From the NCBI GenBank assembly GCA_035525375.1, contig DATLEI010000004.1, forward strand, positions 1 through 9,289: a DNA stretch of 9,289 bases, in the 5' to 3' direction. Below the pieces are notes generated by a model. The model did not search any database. It saw only the letters and a program-made list of their open reading frames with translations, and had not been told where the DNA came from. Source of the stretch: JALZBN01 sp035525375. Its GTDB lineage: Bacteria > Actinomycetota > Acidimicrobiia > Acidimicrobiales > AC-14. Below are positions 1 through 5,514 of this stretch, in pieces (position 1 is the first letter of the stretch; every line of letters begins with the position of its first letter). Position numbers and translations under genes: made by a program.

Positions 1-187
1 CCCGCAGGTCGAGCAGGTACGACGCCAGATCCAGTTTCGTGGCGGTTGCTGGGTCGTAGCCCGCGCGGATGAAACGCCGCACAATGGCGGTGTGGCTCAG
101 GACTGTTTGCGGTGCTCGGTCGGCGGCATGGAGATGCCAGCTCCATGACTCCACATATGTCATTCCATTGTCGCTTTGTTGGGCCAT
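1..187 (-). CDS. Probable tyrosine recombinase/integrase, N-terminal part (runs off the left edge)
   Basis: The frame opens with ATG at 187 and stays open for 62 codons to the window edge. A good Shine-Dalgarno (AAGGAGAG, minus strand, 199-192) lies about 4-6 bases upstream and fixes the start. The peptide begins MAQQSDNGMTYVESW. Around residues 17-60 it has the pattern of the SAM-like core-binding domain of tyrosine recombinases: a W-x-L-x-A-x-x-RAP-x-TV segment, a helix ending in VRRFI, and then an Asp-Leu-x-x-YLLDL helix. Known family members cut and rejoin DNA at specific sites for phage, islands or chromosome resolution. The catalytic Arg/His/Tyr domain would lie beyond the edge and is not visible, so activity cannot be judged. 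Codon use (CAA, ACA, AAA, AAT, TAT) is less GC-biased than in the neighbours, which hints at acquired DNA. It could also be a host XerC/D-like protein or a broken remnant. Confidence 0.6.
   Translation of the reverse strand, partial: MAQQSDNGMTYVESWSWHLHAADRAPQTVLSHTAIVRRFIRAGYDPATATKLDLASYLLDLR
127..147. repeat. Perfect 7-bp inverted repeat inside the recombinase start region
   Basis: CATGGAG (127-133) and CTCCATG (141-147) are perfect reverse complements separated by 7 bases. The repeat lies in codons about 14-20 of the recombinase. It could be a transcript hairpin, a protein-binding dyad, or chance. It is the first of three perfect inverted repeats within about 180 bases. Confidence 0.4.
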
Positions 188-253
188 TCGACTCTCCTTG
201 TTAGGTACCCCGATTTAGCAAGGATTGCCACATTTGCCCAGGTCAGCACCGCT

Positions 254-275
254 TTGACCGCTGGATGGCGGTCAA
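254..275. repeat. Perfect 8-bp inverted repeat in the recombinase upstream region
   Basis: TTGACCGC (254-261) and GCGGTCAA (268-275) are perfect reverse complements around a 6-base loop. The repeat lies in the 98-base gap between the glycosyltransferase stop and the recombinase start, immediately next to the hairpin at 277-309. It has no T-run of its own, so it is more likely an operator or a recombinase-binding dyad than a terminator. TTGACC also resembles a -35 box on the minus strand, but I found no -10 at suitable spacing. Confidence 0.5.
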
Positions 276-276
276 T

Positions 277-309
277 GAAAAGCTCCTAATCTTCAATATG
301 GAGCTTTTC
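277..309 (-). terminator. Hairpin terminator overlapping the end of the glycosyltransferase gene
   Basis: GAAAAGCTCC (277-286) and GGAGCTTTTC (300-309) form a perfect 10-bp stem around a 13-base AT-rich loop. On the minus strand the distal arm ends in four Ts, as in a rho-independent terminator whose A- and U-tracts pair with each other, so it could act in both directions. The stem-loop includes the last codons and the TAG stop (288-286) of the glycosyltransferase. It ends the four-gene minus-strand operon and insulates the recombinase gene downstream. Confidence 0.6.
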
Positions 310-969
310 TAGGTAAAACCAGTACGTACGCCATCTGACTACTCCACGCGCCGGGAGGCCGACCAGATGCCAGAACATGCGCCACGTCTCTCGCGCGCCA
401 ACCCTGGGGCCGAGCTTGTCGCGCTTGGTGCGGAAGGTCACGCCGTGCATGATGCGCGCCGTTGTTGGCAACCGGCCCTCGGCGATCACCTCGTTGAGCA
501 TGATCTCGATGGAGTAGCCGGCGCGCTTCGAGGGCGGGACCGCGTCCCAGACCCACCGGGGGATGGCTCGCTCGCCCGTCGTAGGCGGGAGCCGCAGCAC
601 CAGCGGGTTCCAGAGGCCGTAGTCGAACCAACCCACCGACATGGTCGCCCTTCCCTCGACGAGAGGCTGGCAGATGGCGTCGAGATGCGCCGAGGTCAGG
701 CCGATGCAATCGGCGTCGACGAAGAGCAAGGCGTCGGCCGCACTGGCAGCCACGCCCGCCTCCAGGGCGTGGGCCTTCGAGCCCGCGCCGTCGACCGGTT
801 CGCGCCGTACCACCCGCGCGCCAGCCGCCGCCGCCAAGTCCCCAGTGCCATCGACCGACCCGTCGTCGACCACGATGACCTCGTTCGCAAGAGCACAACC
901 GAGGCACGCGGCGACCACGTCGGCGACTGTGGGCGCTTCATTGCGCGCCGGAACCACGACGTCGATCAA
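286..969 (-). CDS. Family 2 glycosyltransferase (short, single domain)
   Basis: This is a GT-A fold enzyme expected to transfer a sugar from a nucleotide donor at the cytoplasmic side. With the TTG start at 969 it is 227 residues. The strand-1 motif VVVPARNE is at about residues 4-11, the nucleotide-binding DDGS at 35-38 (in DDGSVDGT), and the metal-binding DxD (FVDADC) at 84-88. A hydrophobic or aromatic tail (FWHLVGLPARGVVRWRTYWF) near 199-218 may be an amphipathic membrane contact. I chose TTG because it places the first strand at the N-terminus, as is usual for the family, and because the open frame further upstream merely shadows the preceding gene. No strong Shine-Dalgarno is visible, so translation may depend on the upstream gene 38 bases away. 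It is the last gene of the operon. Substrate is unknown; lipid, cell-wall or compatible-solute glycosylation are all possible. The family call is firm, the exact start less so. Confidence 0.88.
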   Translation of the reverse strand: MIDVVVPARNEAPTVADVVAACLGCALANEVIVVDDGSVDGTGDLAAAAGARVVRREPVDGAGSKAHALEAGVAASAADALLFVDADCIGLTSAHLDAICQPLVEGRATMSVGWFDYGLWNPLVLRLPPTTGERAIPRWVWDAVPPSKRAGYSIEIMLNEVIAEGRLPTTARIMHGVTFRTKRDKLGPRVGARETWRMFWHLVGLPARGVVRWRTYWFYLEKLHIED

Positions 970-1007
970 GACGACGTCAAGCGCTGCGACGTCGGTCGGT
1001 ACAACCG

Positions 1008-1709
1008 CTAGCCCAGCTTGGCCCGGAGGAACTCCAGGGTGCGGATCCAGGCTTGGCGCGCCGCGTCCTCGTCGTAGGCGTCGTCGCGACTGTCGTTGAA
1101 GAAGGCGTGCTTGGTGCCGGGGTAGACGAACATCCGGACGTCGAGACCGAGGTCGGTAAGCCGCTCGGCCAGCTCGTTCGCGGCCGCCGGAGTGTTTCGC
1201 TCGTCGAGCTCGGCGTAGTGGCCCTCGACAGCCGCCTGCATCTTCGACCAGTCGGGCTCGACGTCGCGGGGCCGCAACCCGTAGAAGGGCACCGCCGCTT
1301 TGACCATGTCGGGCCGCAGGGTCGCGAGCCATAGGGCCATTCCGCCGCCTATGCAGAAGCCCACCACACCGACCCCGTCACCCCGAACCGCGTCGTGACC
1401 AGCGAGGTAATCGACGGCGCGAGACAGCACAGCGGCCGCGTGGCTCATGTCGAGTTCGGCAACCATCTTCAGCGCTTCGTCCGTGTCGCCCGGTGAAACG
1501 GTGCGGCCATCGAAGAGATCGGGTGCCAGCGCCGTGAACCCTTCCGCCGCGAACCGGTCGCACACGTCACGGATGTGCGGGGCCACGCCCCAGATCTCGT
1601 GGATAACGATGACGCCGAGCCCGGCGCCCTCACCGGCCGTCGCCAGATACCCACTGCCGCCGCCGCCCGGAAATTCGACGTCGTCTCCCAGGTGACGATC
1701 GGCCATCAT
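1008..1709 (-). CDS. Dienelactone hydrolase family protein
   Basis: This is an alpha/beta hydrolase of the dienelactone hydrolase (carboxymethylenebutenolidase) family, 233 residues, the normal length. The cysteine-nucleophile elbow GFCIGG puts Cys at residue 119, with Asp169 (HYAELDE) and His201 (TKHAFF) completing the triad. The conserved Glu that tunes the nucleophile is at residue 38 (IHEIWG). The ATG at 1709 overlaps the upstream TGA as ATGA, which points to translational coupling; no clear Shine-Dalgarno is seen. The frame remains open upstream to about 1949, but that stretch is Arg/Gly-rich shadow of the previous gene. Characterised members open dienelactones in chlorocatechol breakdown, but many homologues act on other esters or lactones. 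No catechol-pathway genes are present here, so the substrate is open. It sits third in a four-gene operon. Confidence 0.93.
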   Translation of the reverse strand: MMADRHLGDDVEFPGGGGSGYLATAGEGAGLGVIVIHEIWGVAPHIRDVCDRFAAEGFTALAPDLFDGRTVSPGDTDEALKMVAELDMSHAAAVLSRAVDYLAGHDAVRGDGVGVVGFCIGGGMALWLATLRPDMVKAAVPFYGLRPRDVEPDWSKMQAAVEGHYAELDERNTPAAANELAERLTDLGLDVRMFVYPGTKHAFFNDSRDDAYDEDAARQAWIRTLEFLRAKLG

Positions 1710-2524
1710 CCGACAGCCGATCCCGGAGCCGGGGCGCGCCGGGTCAGCTCCGGCACCGCTACGCAGTCGATCCGACCGAGCGCGGCGCGAAAGTCCACGA
1801 CGGCCTCGGGGCCCACCACCATGTCGACGAGACGGGCGGGCACAACCTCGTGCTCGGCACGGCCCGAACCCTCGTCGGCTGAAACCCGGCTGCGCAAGCT
1901 GTCCCAGAGGCCAGTGGGAAGGACCCGGCCGACGCCGGCAACGGCCCACACCGGGATCCCGGCGTCGCAGGCGACCGCGGCCGCGGCTCGCGATCCGGCG
2001 ACCGCGGCCAGGCCCGACTCTCCCAACGCCATGGCCTCGAGCAGCACCAGATCAGAGCCGACGACGGCTTGGCCCAGACCGGACTCCGGTACGAGGCTCA
2101 CCGTGCCTCCGGCGCGCCGGAGCTGGGAAACCAACGACGGCCCTTCGCCGCCCGCGTTGATGACGGACACGCTCACGTCACGCCGTCGCCGCAAGCCATG
2201 GGCGGCCTGACGGGGCCAGCCCAGGACGGCGACACGAGCGTCCTCCGGCAGCGAACGAACCAAGGCGGAGGACGTGCGGTCCGCGCCGAGCTGGTCGCCC
2301 ACCACCATCGCCTCACGCGCCGGGTCGGTTGACGCCAGGACTCGCGCCGCGACCCACCACAATGGGCCGCACGCAGACTGGCGGTCGACGAGGCGACGAC
2401 ACGCAGTCACGAGGGCCGCGCCGCCGTCAACGGCACCGAGTGCGGTCGCGGCCTCCTGGGCCAGGAGCGCGGGATCTTCCCCGTTCGCCCGGGCGACCAT
2501 GCGCAGATGCTCGATCGGATGCAC
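1706..2524 (-). CDS. eIF-2B/ISOCOT-fold-like protein with degenerate motif
   Basis: This is a 272-residue soluble protein. The N-terminal third (about 1-75) is helical and Ala-rich. Residues 97-200 alternate short hydrophobic strands and helices (RVAVLGWP, VSVSVINAG, GTVSLVPES, DLVLLEAMALGESG, AAVACDAGIPVWAVAG). This layout matches the Rossmann-like half of the eIF-2B alpha/MtnA sugar-isomerase family, in which an Asp in an 'IVGAD...NGD' motif and a following 'KIGT' are conserved. Here the Asp is kept (Asp158), but GAD reads LEA and the GT-type loop is altered, so classic ribose-1-phosphate or MTR-1-phosphate isomerase activity is doubtful. It starts 3 bases after the membrane-protein gene and overlaps the hydrolase by 4 bp. 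The fold call comes from pattern similarity only; role unknown. Confidence 0.6.
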   Translation of the reverse strand: MHPIEHLRMVARANGEDPALLAQEAATALGAVDGGAALVTACRRLVDRQSACGPLWWVAARVLASTDPAREAMVVGDQLGADRTSSALVRSLPEDARVAVLGWPRQAAHGLRRRRDVSVSVINAGGEGPSLVSQLRRAGGTVSLVPESGLGQAVVGSDLVLLEAMALGESGLAAVAGSRAAAAVACDAGIPVWAVAGVGRVLPTGLWDSLRSRVSADEGSGRAEHEVVPARLVDMVVGPEAVVDFRAALGRIDCVAVPELTRRAPAPGSAVG

Positions 2525-2527
2525 GGA

Positions 2528-3043
2528 TCAGACGCCGGGTTTCCACACCATGAGCACGACGATCACGACCAGCGTGAGGTTCAAGATGCCCCCGAAGATG
2601 CCCGCCTTCTGACCACGGTTGGCCAGTTCGGTTGCCTGCGACGGACGGCCGCCTCCCTCCGGCGCGATCACGGCACCACTCGCCAGCTCGCCCAACAGCA
2701 CATTCATGCGCTTCAAGTTCGGCAAGTGAAGGCCGTGCAGCACGCCCACCGCGACGATGAACAGGACGAATGAGAGCGACACCCACGTCTGGCTGAACTT
2801 CCAGGCATCGTCGCTCAGCAGGACGGCGATGATGCCGAAGACCGGCACGCTGTAGATGACCCATTCCGCCCACCGCGAGCCGAGGATGTAATTGAAGACG
2901 GCCGCACCCTCCGCTCCCCCCTGCCTCGCGGCGCGTGCCCCGAAGATCCCCATGGCGACCACGCCACCGAATCCGACGATCGCAGTCAAAAGGTGCAGGA
3001 CGAGGAACAACCGGTAGGCGTCGCTGTCGAGAGCGGCCAGCAC
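2528..3043 (-). CDS. DUF2269-like four-helix integral membrane protein
   Basis: This 171-residue protein has four probable membrane segments, at about 11-34 (FLVLHLLTAIVGFGG), 59-78, 86-105 and 148-167. A polar Gly/Ser-rich loop lies between helices 3 and 4. The first helix, with a His followed by an Ala/Ile/Val-GFGG stretch, resembles the DUF2269 family of predicted membrane proteins of unknown function. The GTG at 3043 is chosen because AGGAGG (minus strand, 3053-3048) lies 4 bases upstream. The ATG two bases further upstream is in another frame. It is the first gene of the four-gene minus-strand operon, 3 bases before the eIF-2B-like gene. Family assignment is by eye and moderately sure; membrane location is solid. 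Confidence 0.75.
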   Translation of the reverse strand: MLAALDSDAYRLFLVLHLLTAIVGFGGVVAMGIFGARAARQGGAEGAAVFNYILGSRWAEWVIYSVPVFGIIAVLLSDDAWKFSQTWVSLSFVLFIVAVGVLHGLHLPNLKRMNVLLGELASGAVIAPEGGGRPSQATELANRGQKAGIFGGILNLTLVVIVVLMVWKPGV

Positions 3044-3047
3044 ATTG

Positions 3048-3053
3048 CCTCCT
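3048..3053 (-). promoter_or_regulatory. Shine-Dalgarno that fixes the GTG start of the DUF2269-like gene
   Basis: A full AGGAGG is followed by four bases (CAAT) and then GTG. An ATG overlaps this spacer in a different frame and would leave almost no spacing, so GTG is the real start. Confidence 0.75.
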
Positions 3054-3090
3054 CAAACGATGGACAGGATCGAACAGGACTTCGGCAGTT

Positions 3091-3111
3091 GAAGATAGCT
3101 GCGCTACCTTC
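3091..3111. promoter_or_regulatory. Near-palindromic divergent promoter/operator between the operon and the thioredoxin-like gene
   Basis: GAAGATAGC (3091-3099) and GCTACCTTC (3103-3111) are inverted repeats matching at 8 of 9 positions around TGC. The outer hexamers read TACCTT on the plus strand (3105-3110) and TATCTT on the minus strand (3097-3092). Both fit the actinobacterial -10 pattern TANNNT. The dyad therefore could be two back-to-back promoters, an operator, or both. No convincing -35 boxes are seen on either strand. Confidence 0.45.
3105..3110 (+). promoter_or_regulatory. Putative -10 element of a leaderless promoter
   Basis: TACCTT fits TANNNT and ends 6 bases before the GTG at 3117. 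Transcription would therefore start at or next to the start codon. No Shine-Dalgarno precedes that GTG, which agrees with leaderless translation, a common mode in actinobacteria. Confidence 0.5.
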
Positions 3112-3116
3112 CCGAC

Positions 3117-3605
3117 GTGGCCACCAACCCGCCGTCTGACCTTTTGCTCTCACCGATCAGTGGAACTCCTCGCACAGTTGCGCAGTGGCTCACGGTGTTC
3201 CACCTGCTGTTCGTGGCTGTCGACCCCCGCAGCGACCGCAGCCGGTGGATCCTGCCGACGGCGGCAAACGTCCTCACGGATTACGAGCAGGCCGATTGCC
3301 GGGTGGCATGGCTGGTCGCGGGTGACACCGACGATGCGCGCCGTTTCCTCGGCCACTGGGCCGATGACATCCTCACCTTCGTCGACCCCGACAAAACCGC
3401 ATGCGGCGCCTTCGGACTGGGGTCGTTGCCCGCCATCGTCCACCTCGGCATGGACGGTGCGGTCGTCAATGCGGTCGAGGGATGGGATCCCGGCGCGTGG
3501 CGCGCCCTGACCGTCGAGCTGTCACGGATCGTCAGCTGGAGCCGTCCGGTCATCCCTCGTGAAAGTGACCCGGGGCCGTTCGCCGGCGCGCCGGTGAAGG
3601 CCTAG
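3117..3605 (+). CDS. Thioredoxin-fold-like conserved hypothetical protein lacking CxxC
   Basis: This is a 162-residue cytoplasmic protein with no signal peptide or membrane helix. The pattern of strand-helix units suggests a thioredoxin-like fold: WLTVFHLLFVAVDP (24-37), CRVAWLVAG (61-69), a helix ADDILTFVDPDKT, then Leu-Pro (104-105) where the family's cis-proline sits before strand IVHLG, then GAVVNAVEGWDPGAWR (114-129). Only two cysteines occur (61 and 96), far apart, so no CxxC redox centre is present. It is probably not a disulfide reductase; a binding or scaffold role is possible. It is transcribed divergently from the membrane-protein operon across 73 bases and overlaps the downstream minus-strand gene tail to tail. 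The GTG start is supported by the adjacent -10-like box. The gene is real with high confidence; the fold is inferred by eye. Confidence 0.8.
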   Translation: MATNPPSDLLLSPISGTPRTVAQWLTVFHLLFVAVDPRSDRSRWILPTAANVLTDYEQADCRVAWLVAGDTDDARRFLGHWADDILTFVDPDKTACGAFGLGSLPAIVHLGMDGAVVNAVEGWDPGAWRALTVELSRIVSWSRPVIPRESDPGPFAGAPVKA

Positions 3606-3790
3606 AACTCCCGGCGCACCGGTCCGGTCATCGACATGGCCGCCAGGAGGAGCTGCGAGGTCGGAGCGGTGCGCAGCTCCCCCATCACGTAGGCAGATCG
3701 GTTCAACGACTCCACCTCTTCGACCATGGTGCGTGACCCGACGCGCCGGCGCCGGAGCTCGTTCGCAAGCATCAAACCGTTGACAACCAT
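3602..3790 (-). CDS. Small hypothetical protein, 62 residues
   Basis: An ATG at 3790 is preceded by a G-rich stretch (GGGGGG, 5 bases before it) that can pair with 16S rRNA, and the frame runs to TAG at 3602. The protein MVVNGLMLANELRRRRVGSR... is basic, with an RRRR run at 13-16. It has no cysteine, no membrane helix, and a hydrophobic C-terminal stretch (SQLLLAAMSM, about 47-56). Third codon positions are mostly G or C, as in the real genes nearby. The open frame extends upstream to 3931, but that part overlaps fumC and reads like non-coding sequence, so the shorter start is preferred. It lies 107 bases downstream of fumC behind a possible terminator. I recognise no family; it could be a small conserved protein or a chance frame filling the gap. 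Confidence 0.45.
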   Translation of the reverse strand: MVVNGLMLANELRRRRVGSRTMVEEVESLNRSAYVMGELRTAPTSQLLLAAMSMTGPVRREF

Positions 3791-3868
3791 CGGTGCCCCC
3801 CAGTGCGTTGCGTGCGCGCCCACTCTCTGCCGTCCGCCCTGTGGATCACAAGGGGGGAAATGCTGGGC

Positions 3869-3895
3869 AAAACCGGCTCCTGTCGGAGAATCGGT
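3869..3895 (-). terminator. Candidate terminator after fumC
   Basis: Read on the minus strand, ACCG-ATT-CTCC-GACA-GGAG-C-CGGT folds into a stem with an asymmetric internal loop, directly followed by TTTT-G. It begins 1 base after the fumC TAG (3899-3897). The interrupted stem (4 + 4 bp) and short T-run make it a weak but well-placed intrinsic terminator. The remaining stretch up to 3791 shows no other clear signal. Confidence 0.45.
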
Positions 3896-3896
3896 C

Positions 3897-5309
3897 CTAC
3901 GTTGCGGGTTCGGCGCGCCCCGGGATGCCACCGCGGGTCATGGCCTCGACGTCGAGCACCCGGGCCGCCTCCTCCGGCGACATCAGACCCCGCTCGACAA
4001 CAACCTCCCGGATCGTCTTCTTCGTGGCCTGGGCCTCGGTGACAACTTCGGCGGCCACCTCGTAGCCGACATGCGGCGCGAGAGCGGTGCCCAGCGCCGG
4101 CGACGACTCCGCCATGTGGCGGCAGCGCTCGACGTTGGCTTGCACTCCGGCAACGCAACTGTCGGCAAGGGCTCGGCACGCCGTGGACAAGATTCGGATC
4201 GACTCGATGACATTGCGCGCCATCACCGGCATCGCCGTGTTGAGTTCGAACGCGCCGGCGGTCGCGGCGAACGCAACCGCGGCGTCGTTGCCGACGACCT
4301 GGGCCCCGACCTGCAGGACGGCCTCGGGCACGACCGGATTGACCTTCCCCGGCATGATCGAGCTCCCGGGCTGAAGGCTGGGAAGGCGAATCTCGGCCAA
4401 CCCGGCCTCCGGGCCACTCGCCATCCAGCGCAGGTCGTTGGCGATCTTGACCAGCGACAGGGCGACGACCCGCAACATGCCCGAGGCCTCAACCAGCCCG
4501 TCGCGCGCCCCCTGGGCCTCGAAGTGGTCACGGGCTTCTGACAGCGGCAGCCCGGTCTCCGCGGCCAGCTCGGCGACAACCAGCGCGCCATACCCGGCGG
4601 GCGCGTTGATGCCGGTGCCGACGGCGGTGCCGCCCAGGGGGAGCTCGGCCAGGCGGGGAAGGCAGGCCTCCACCCGCTCGATACCGTGCTCGATCGCTGA
4701 CGCGTAGCCACCGAACTCCTGGCCGAGGGTGACCGGTGTGGCATCCATCAGGTGGGTGCGGCCCGCTTTCACCACATCGCCGAACTCGGCCTGCTTGTCG
4801 CGCAATGCCGTGGCGAGGTGCTCGAGCGCCGGAATCAGCCGGGCGACAATGGCGTGAGTGGCCGCCAGGTGGACAGCCGAGGGAAAGACGTCGTTCGACG
4901 ACTGTGACGCGTTCACATGGTCATTCGGGTGAACCGACTGGCCGAGAATCTCTGTCGCGAGGCTGGCGATCACCTCGTTGGCGTTCATGTTCGACGACGT
5001 CCCCGAGCCGGTCTGGAAGACGTCGACGGGGAAGTGCTCGTCCCACACGCCGGCGATGACGTCGTCGGCGGCGCGGGCGATCGCGGCCGCAATCTCGGGG
5101 TCGACGATGCCCCGACGGGCGTTCACCCGTGCGGCGGCTCGCTTGATCCGAGCCAGGGCGGCGATGAGGTCGCTGTCGATTGGCGCGCCGGAGATCGGGA
5201 AGTTGGCCACGGCGCGTTGCGTCTGGGCGCCCCAGCGAGCGCTATGGGGGACGAGGACCTCGCCCATGGAGTCGTGCTCAGTCCTGAAACCCGCCGGTGG
5301 CTCCGACAT
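3897..5309 (-). CDS. fumC: Class II fumarate hydratase
   Basis: This cytoplasmic TCA-cycle enzyme interconverts fumarate and L-malate as a homotetramer without iron-sulfur clusters. It is 470 residues, the usual length. The N-terminus reads RTEHDSMGEVLVP, then WGAQTQRAVANFPIS (26-40), the substrate-site segments TGSGTSSNMNANE (100-112) and SQSSND (135-140), the catalytic-region GRTHLMDATP (183-192, His186), and the superfamily signature GSSIMPGKVN (315-324) with the mobile catalytic serine loop at 316-317. The WGAQTQR and THLMDATP segments separate it from aspartase, although NPVVPE after the signature is shared with both actinobacterial fumarases and aspartases. ATG at 5309 is chosen because actinobacterial homologues have about 15 residues before the EHD-MGEV block. 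The open frame continues upstream to 5627 without family similarity. The Shine-Dalgarno is weak. It is apparently a single-gene unit with a terminator after it. Confidence 0.95.
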   Translation of the reverse strand: MSEPPAGFRTEHDSMGEVLVPHSARWGAQTQRAVANFPISGAPIDSDLIAALARIKRAAARVNARRGIVDPEIAAAIARAADDVIAGVWDEHFPVDVFQTGSGTSSNMNANEVIASLATEILGQSVHPNDHVNASQSSNDVFPSAVHLAATHAIVARLIPALEHLATALRDKQAEFGDVVKAGRTHLMDATPVTLGQEFGGYASAIEHGIERVEACLPRLAELPLGGTAVGTGINAPAGYGALVVAELAAETGLPLSEARDHFEAQGARDGLVEASGMLRVVALSLVKIANDLRWMASGPEAGLAEIRLPSLQPGSSIMPGKVNPVVPEAVLQVGAQVVGNDAAVAFAATAGAFELNTAMPVMARNVIESIRILSTACRALADSCVAGVQANVERCRHMAESSPALGTALAPHVGYEVAAEVVTEAQATKKTIREVVVERGLMSPEEAARVLDVEAMTRGGIPGRAEPAT

Positions 5310-5514
5310 TTGGGGACGGTACCCCAGCGGCACGGACCCGTCGGGTGCTTGCATCGCGAAGGGCAGCACCACTAGGGTCCGAGAGTCGTTGCGGCCATAG
5401 GGGCGGCGAGTGGAGCCCCTCCAGCAGACGTCCCACATAGTTGCGTAGGTCCGCAATAGTCTTGTCCTGTTCGCAGCTTCGTCGCACCCAACGAACCGAG
5501 AACCCCGAAGGCGT
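5310..5514. promoter_or_regulatory. Divergent intergenic region between fumC and the NlpC/P60 gene, with three dyads
   Basis: These 205 bases must hold the promoters for both flanking genes. Three perfect small inverted repeats are present: TGGGG-N6-CCCCA (5311-5326, adjacent to the fumC ATG), AGGGGC-N10-GCCCCT (5399-5420) and TTGCG-N6-CGCAA (5441-5456, nearest the middle). The last is the best operator candidate. I could not place convincing -35/-10 pairs on either strand. No riboswitch or RNA gene is recognisable. Confidence 0.4.

Noticed and set aside
200..206. GTTAGGT matching the integron attC core GTTRRRY beside the recombinase
   Set aside because: It is a single degenerate 7-mer with no paired core at attC spacing, and the recombinase N-terminus does not look like IntI.
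367..1011. 214-codon plus-strand open frame opposite the glycosyltransferase
   Set aside because: It is antisense to a gene with clear DDGS and DAD motifs, is Arg/Asp-rich without family pattern, and is the kind of long shadow expected at high GC.
1710..1949. Upstream extension of the dienelactone hydrolase frame
   Set aside because: The added residues are Arg/Gly-rich and overlap the eIF-2B-like gene. The ATGA overlap at 1706-1709 and the normal family length support the shorter start.
3840..3848. TGTGGATCA, one mismatch from a DnaA box
   Set aside because: It is an isolated single site with no cluster, AT-rich unwinding region or replication genes nearby.
3897..5309. Aspartase instead of fumarase
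   Set aside because: NPVVPE after the signature is aspartase-like, but WGAQTQR, TGSGTSSNMN and THLMDATP follow fumarase, and actinobacterial FumC proteins share the NPV-PE segment.
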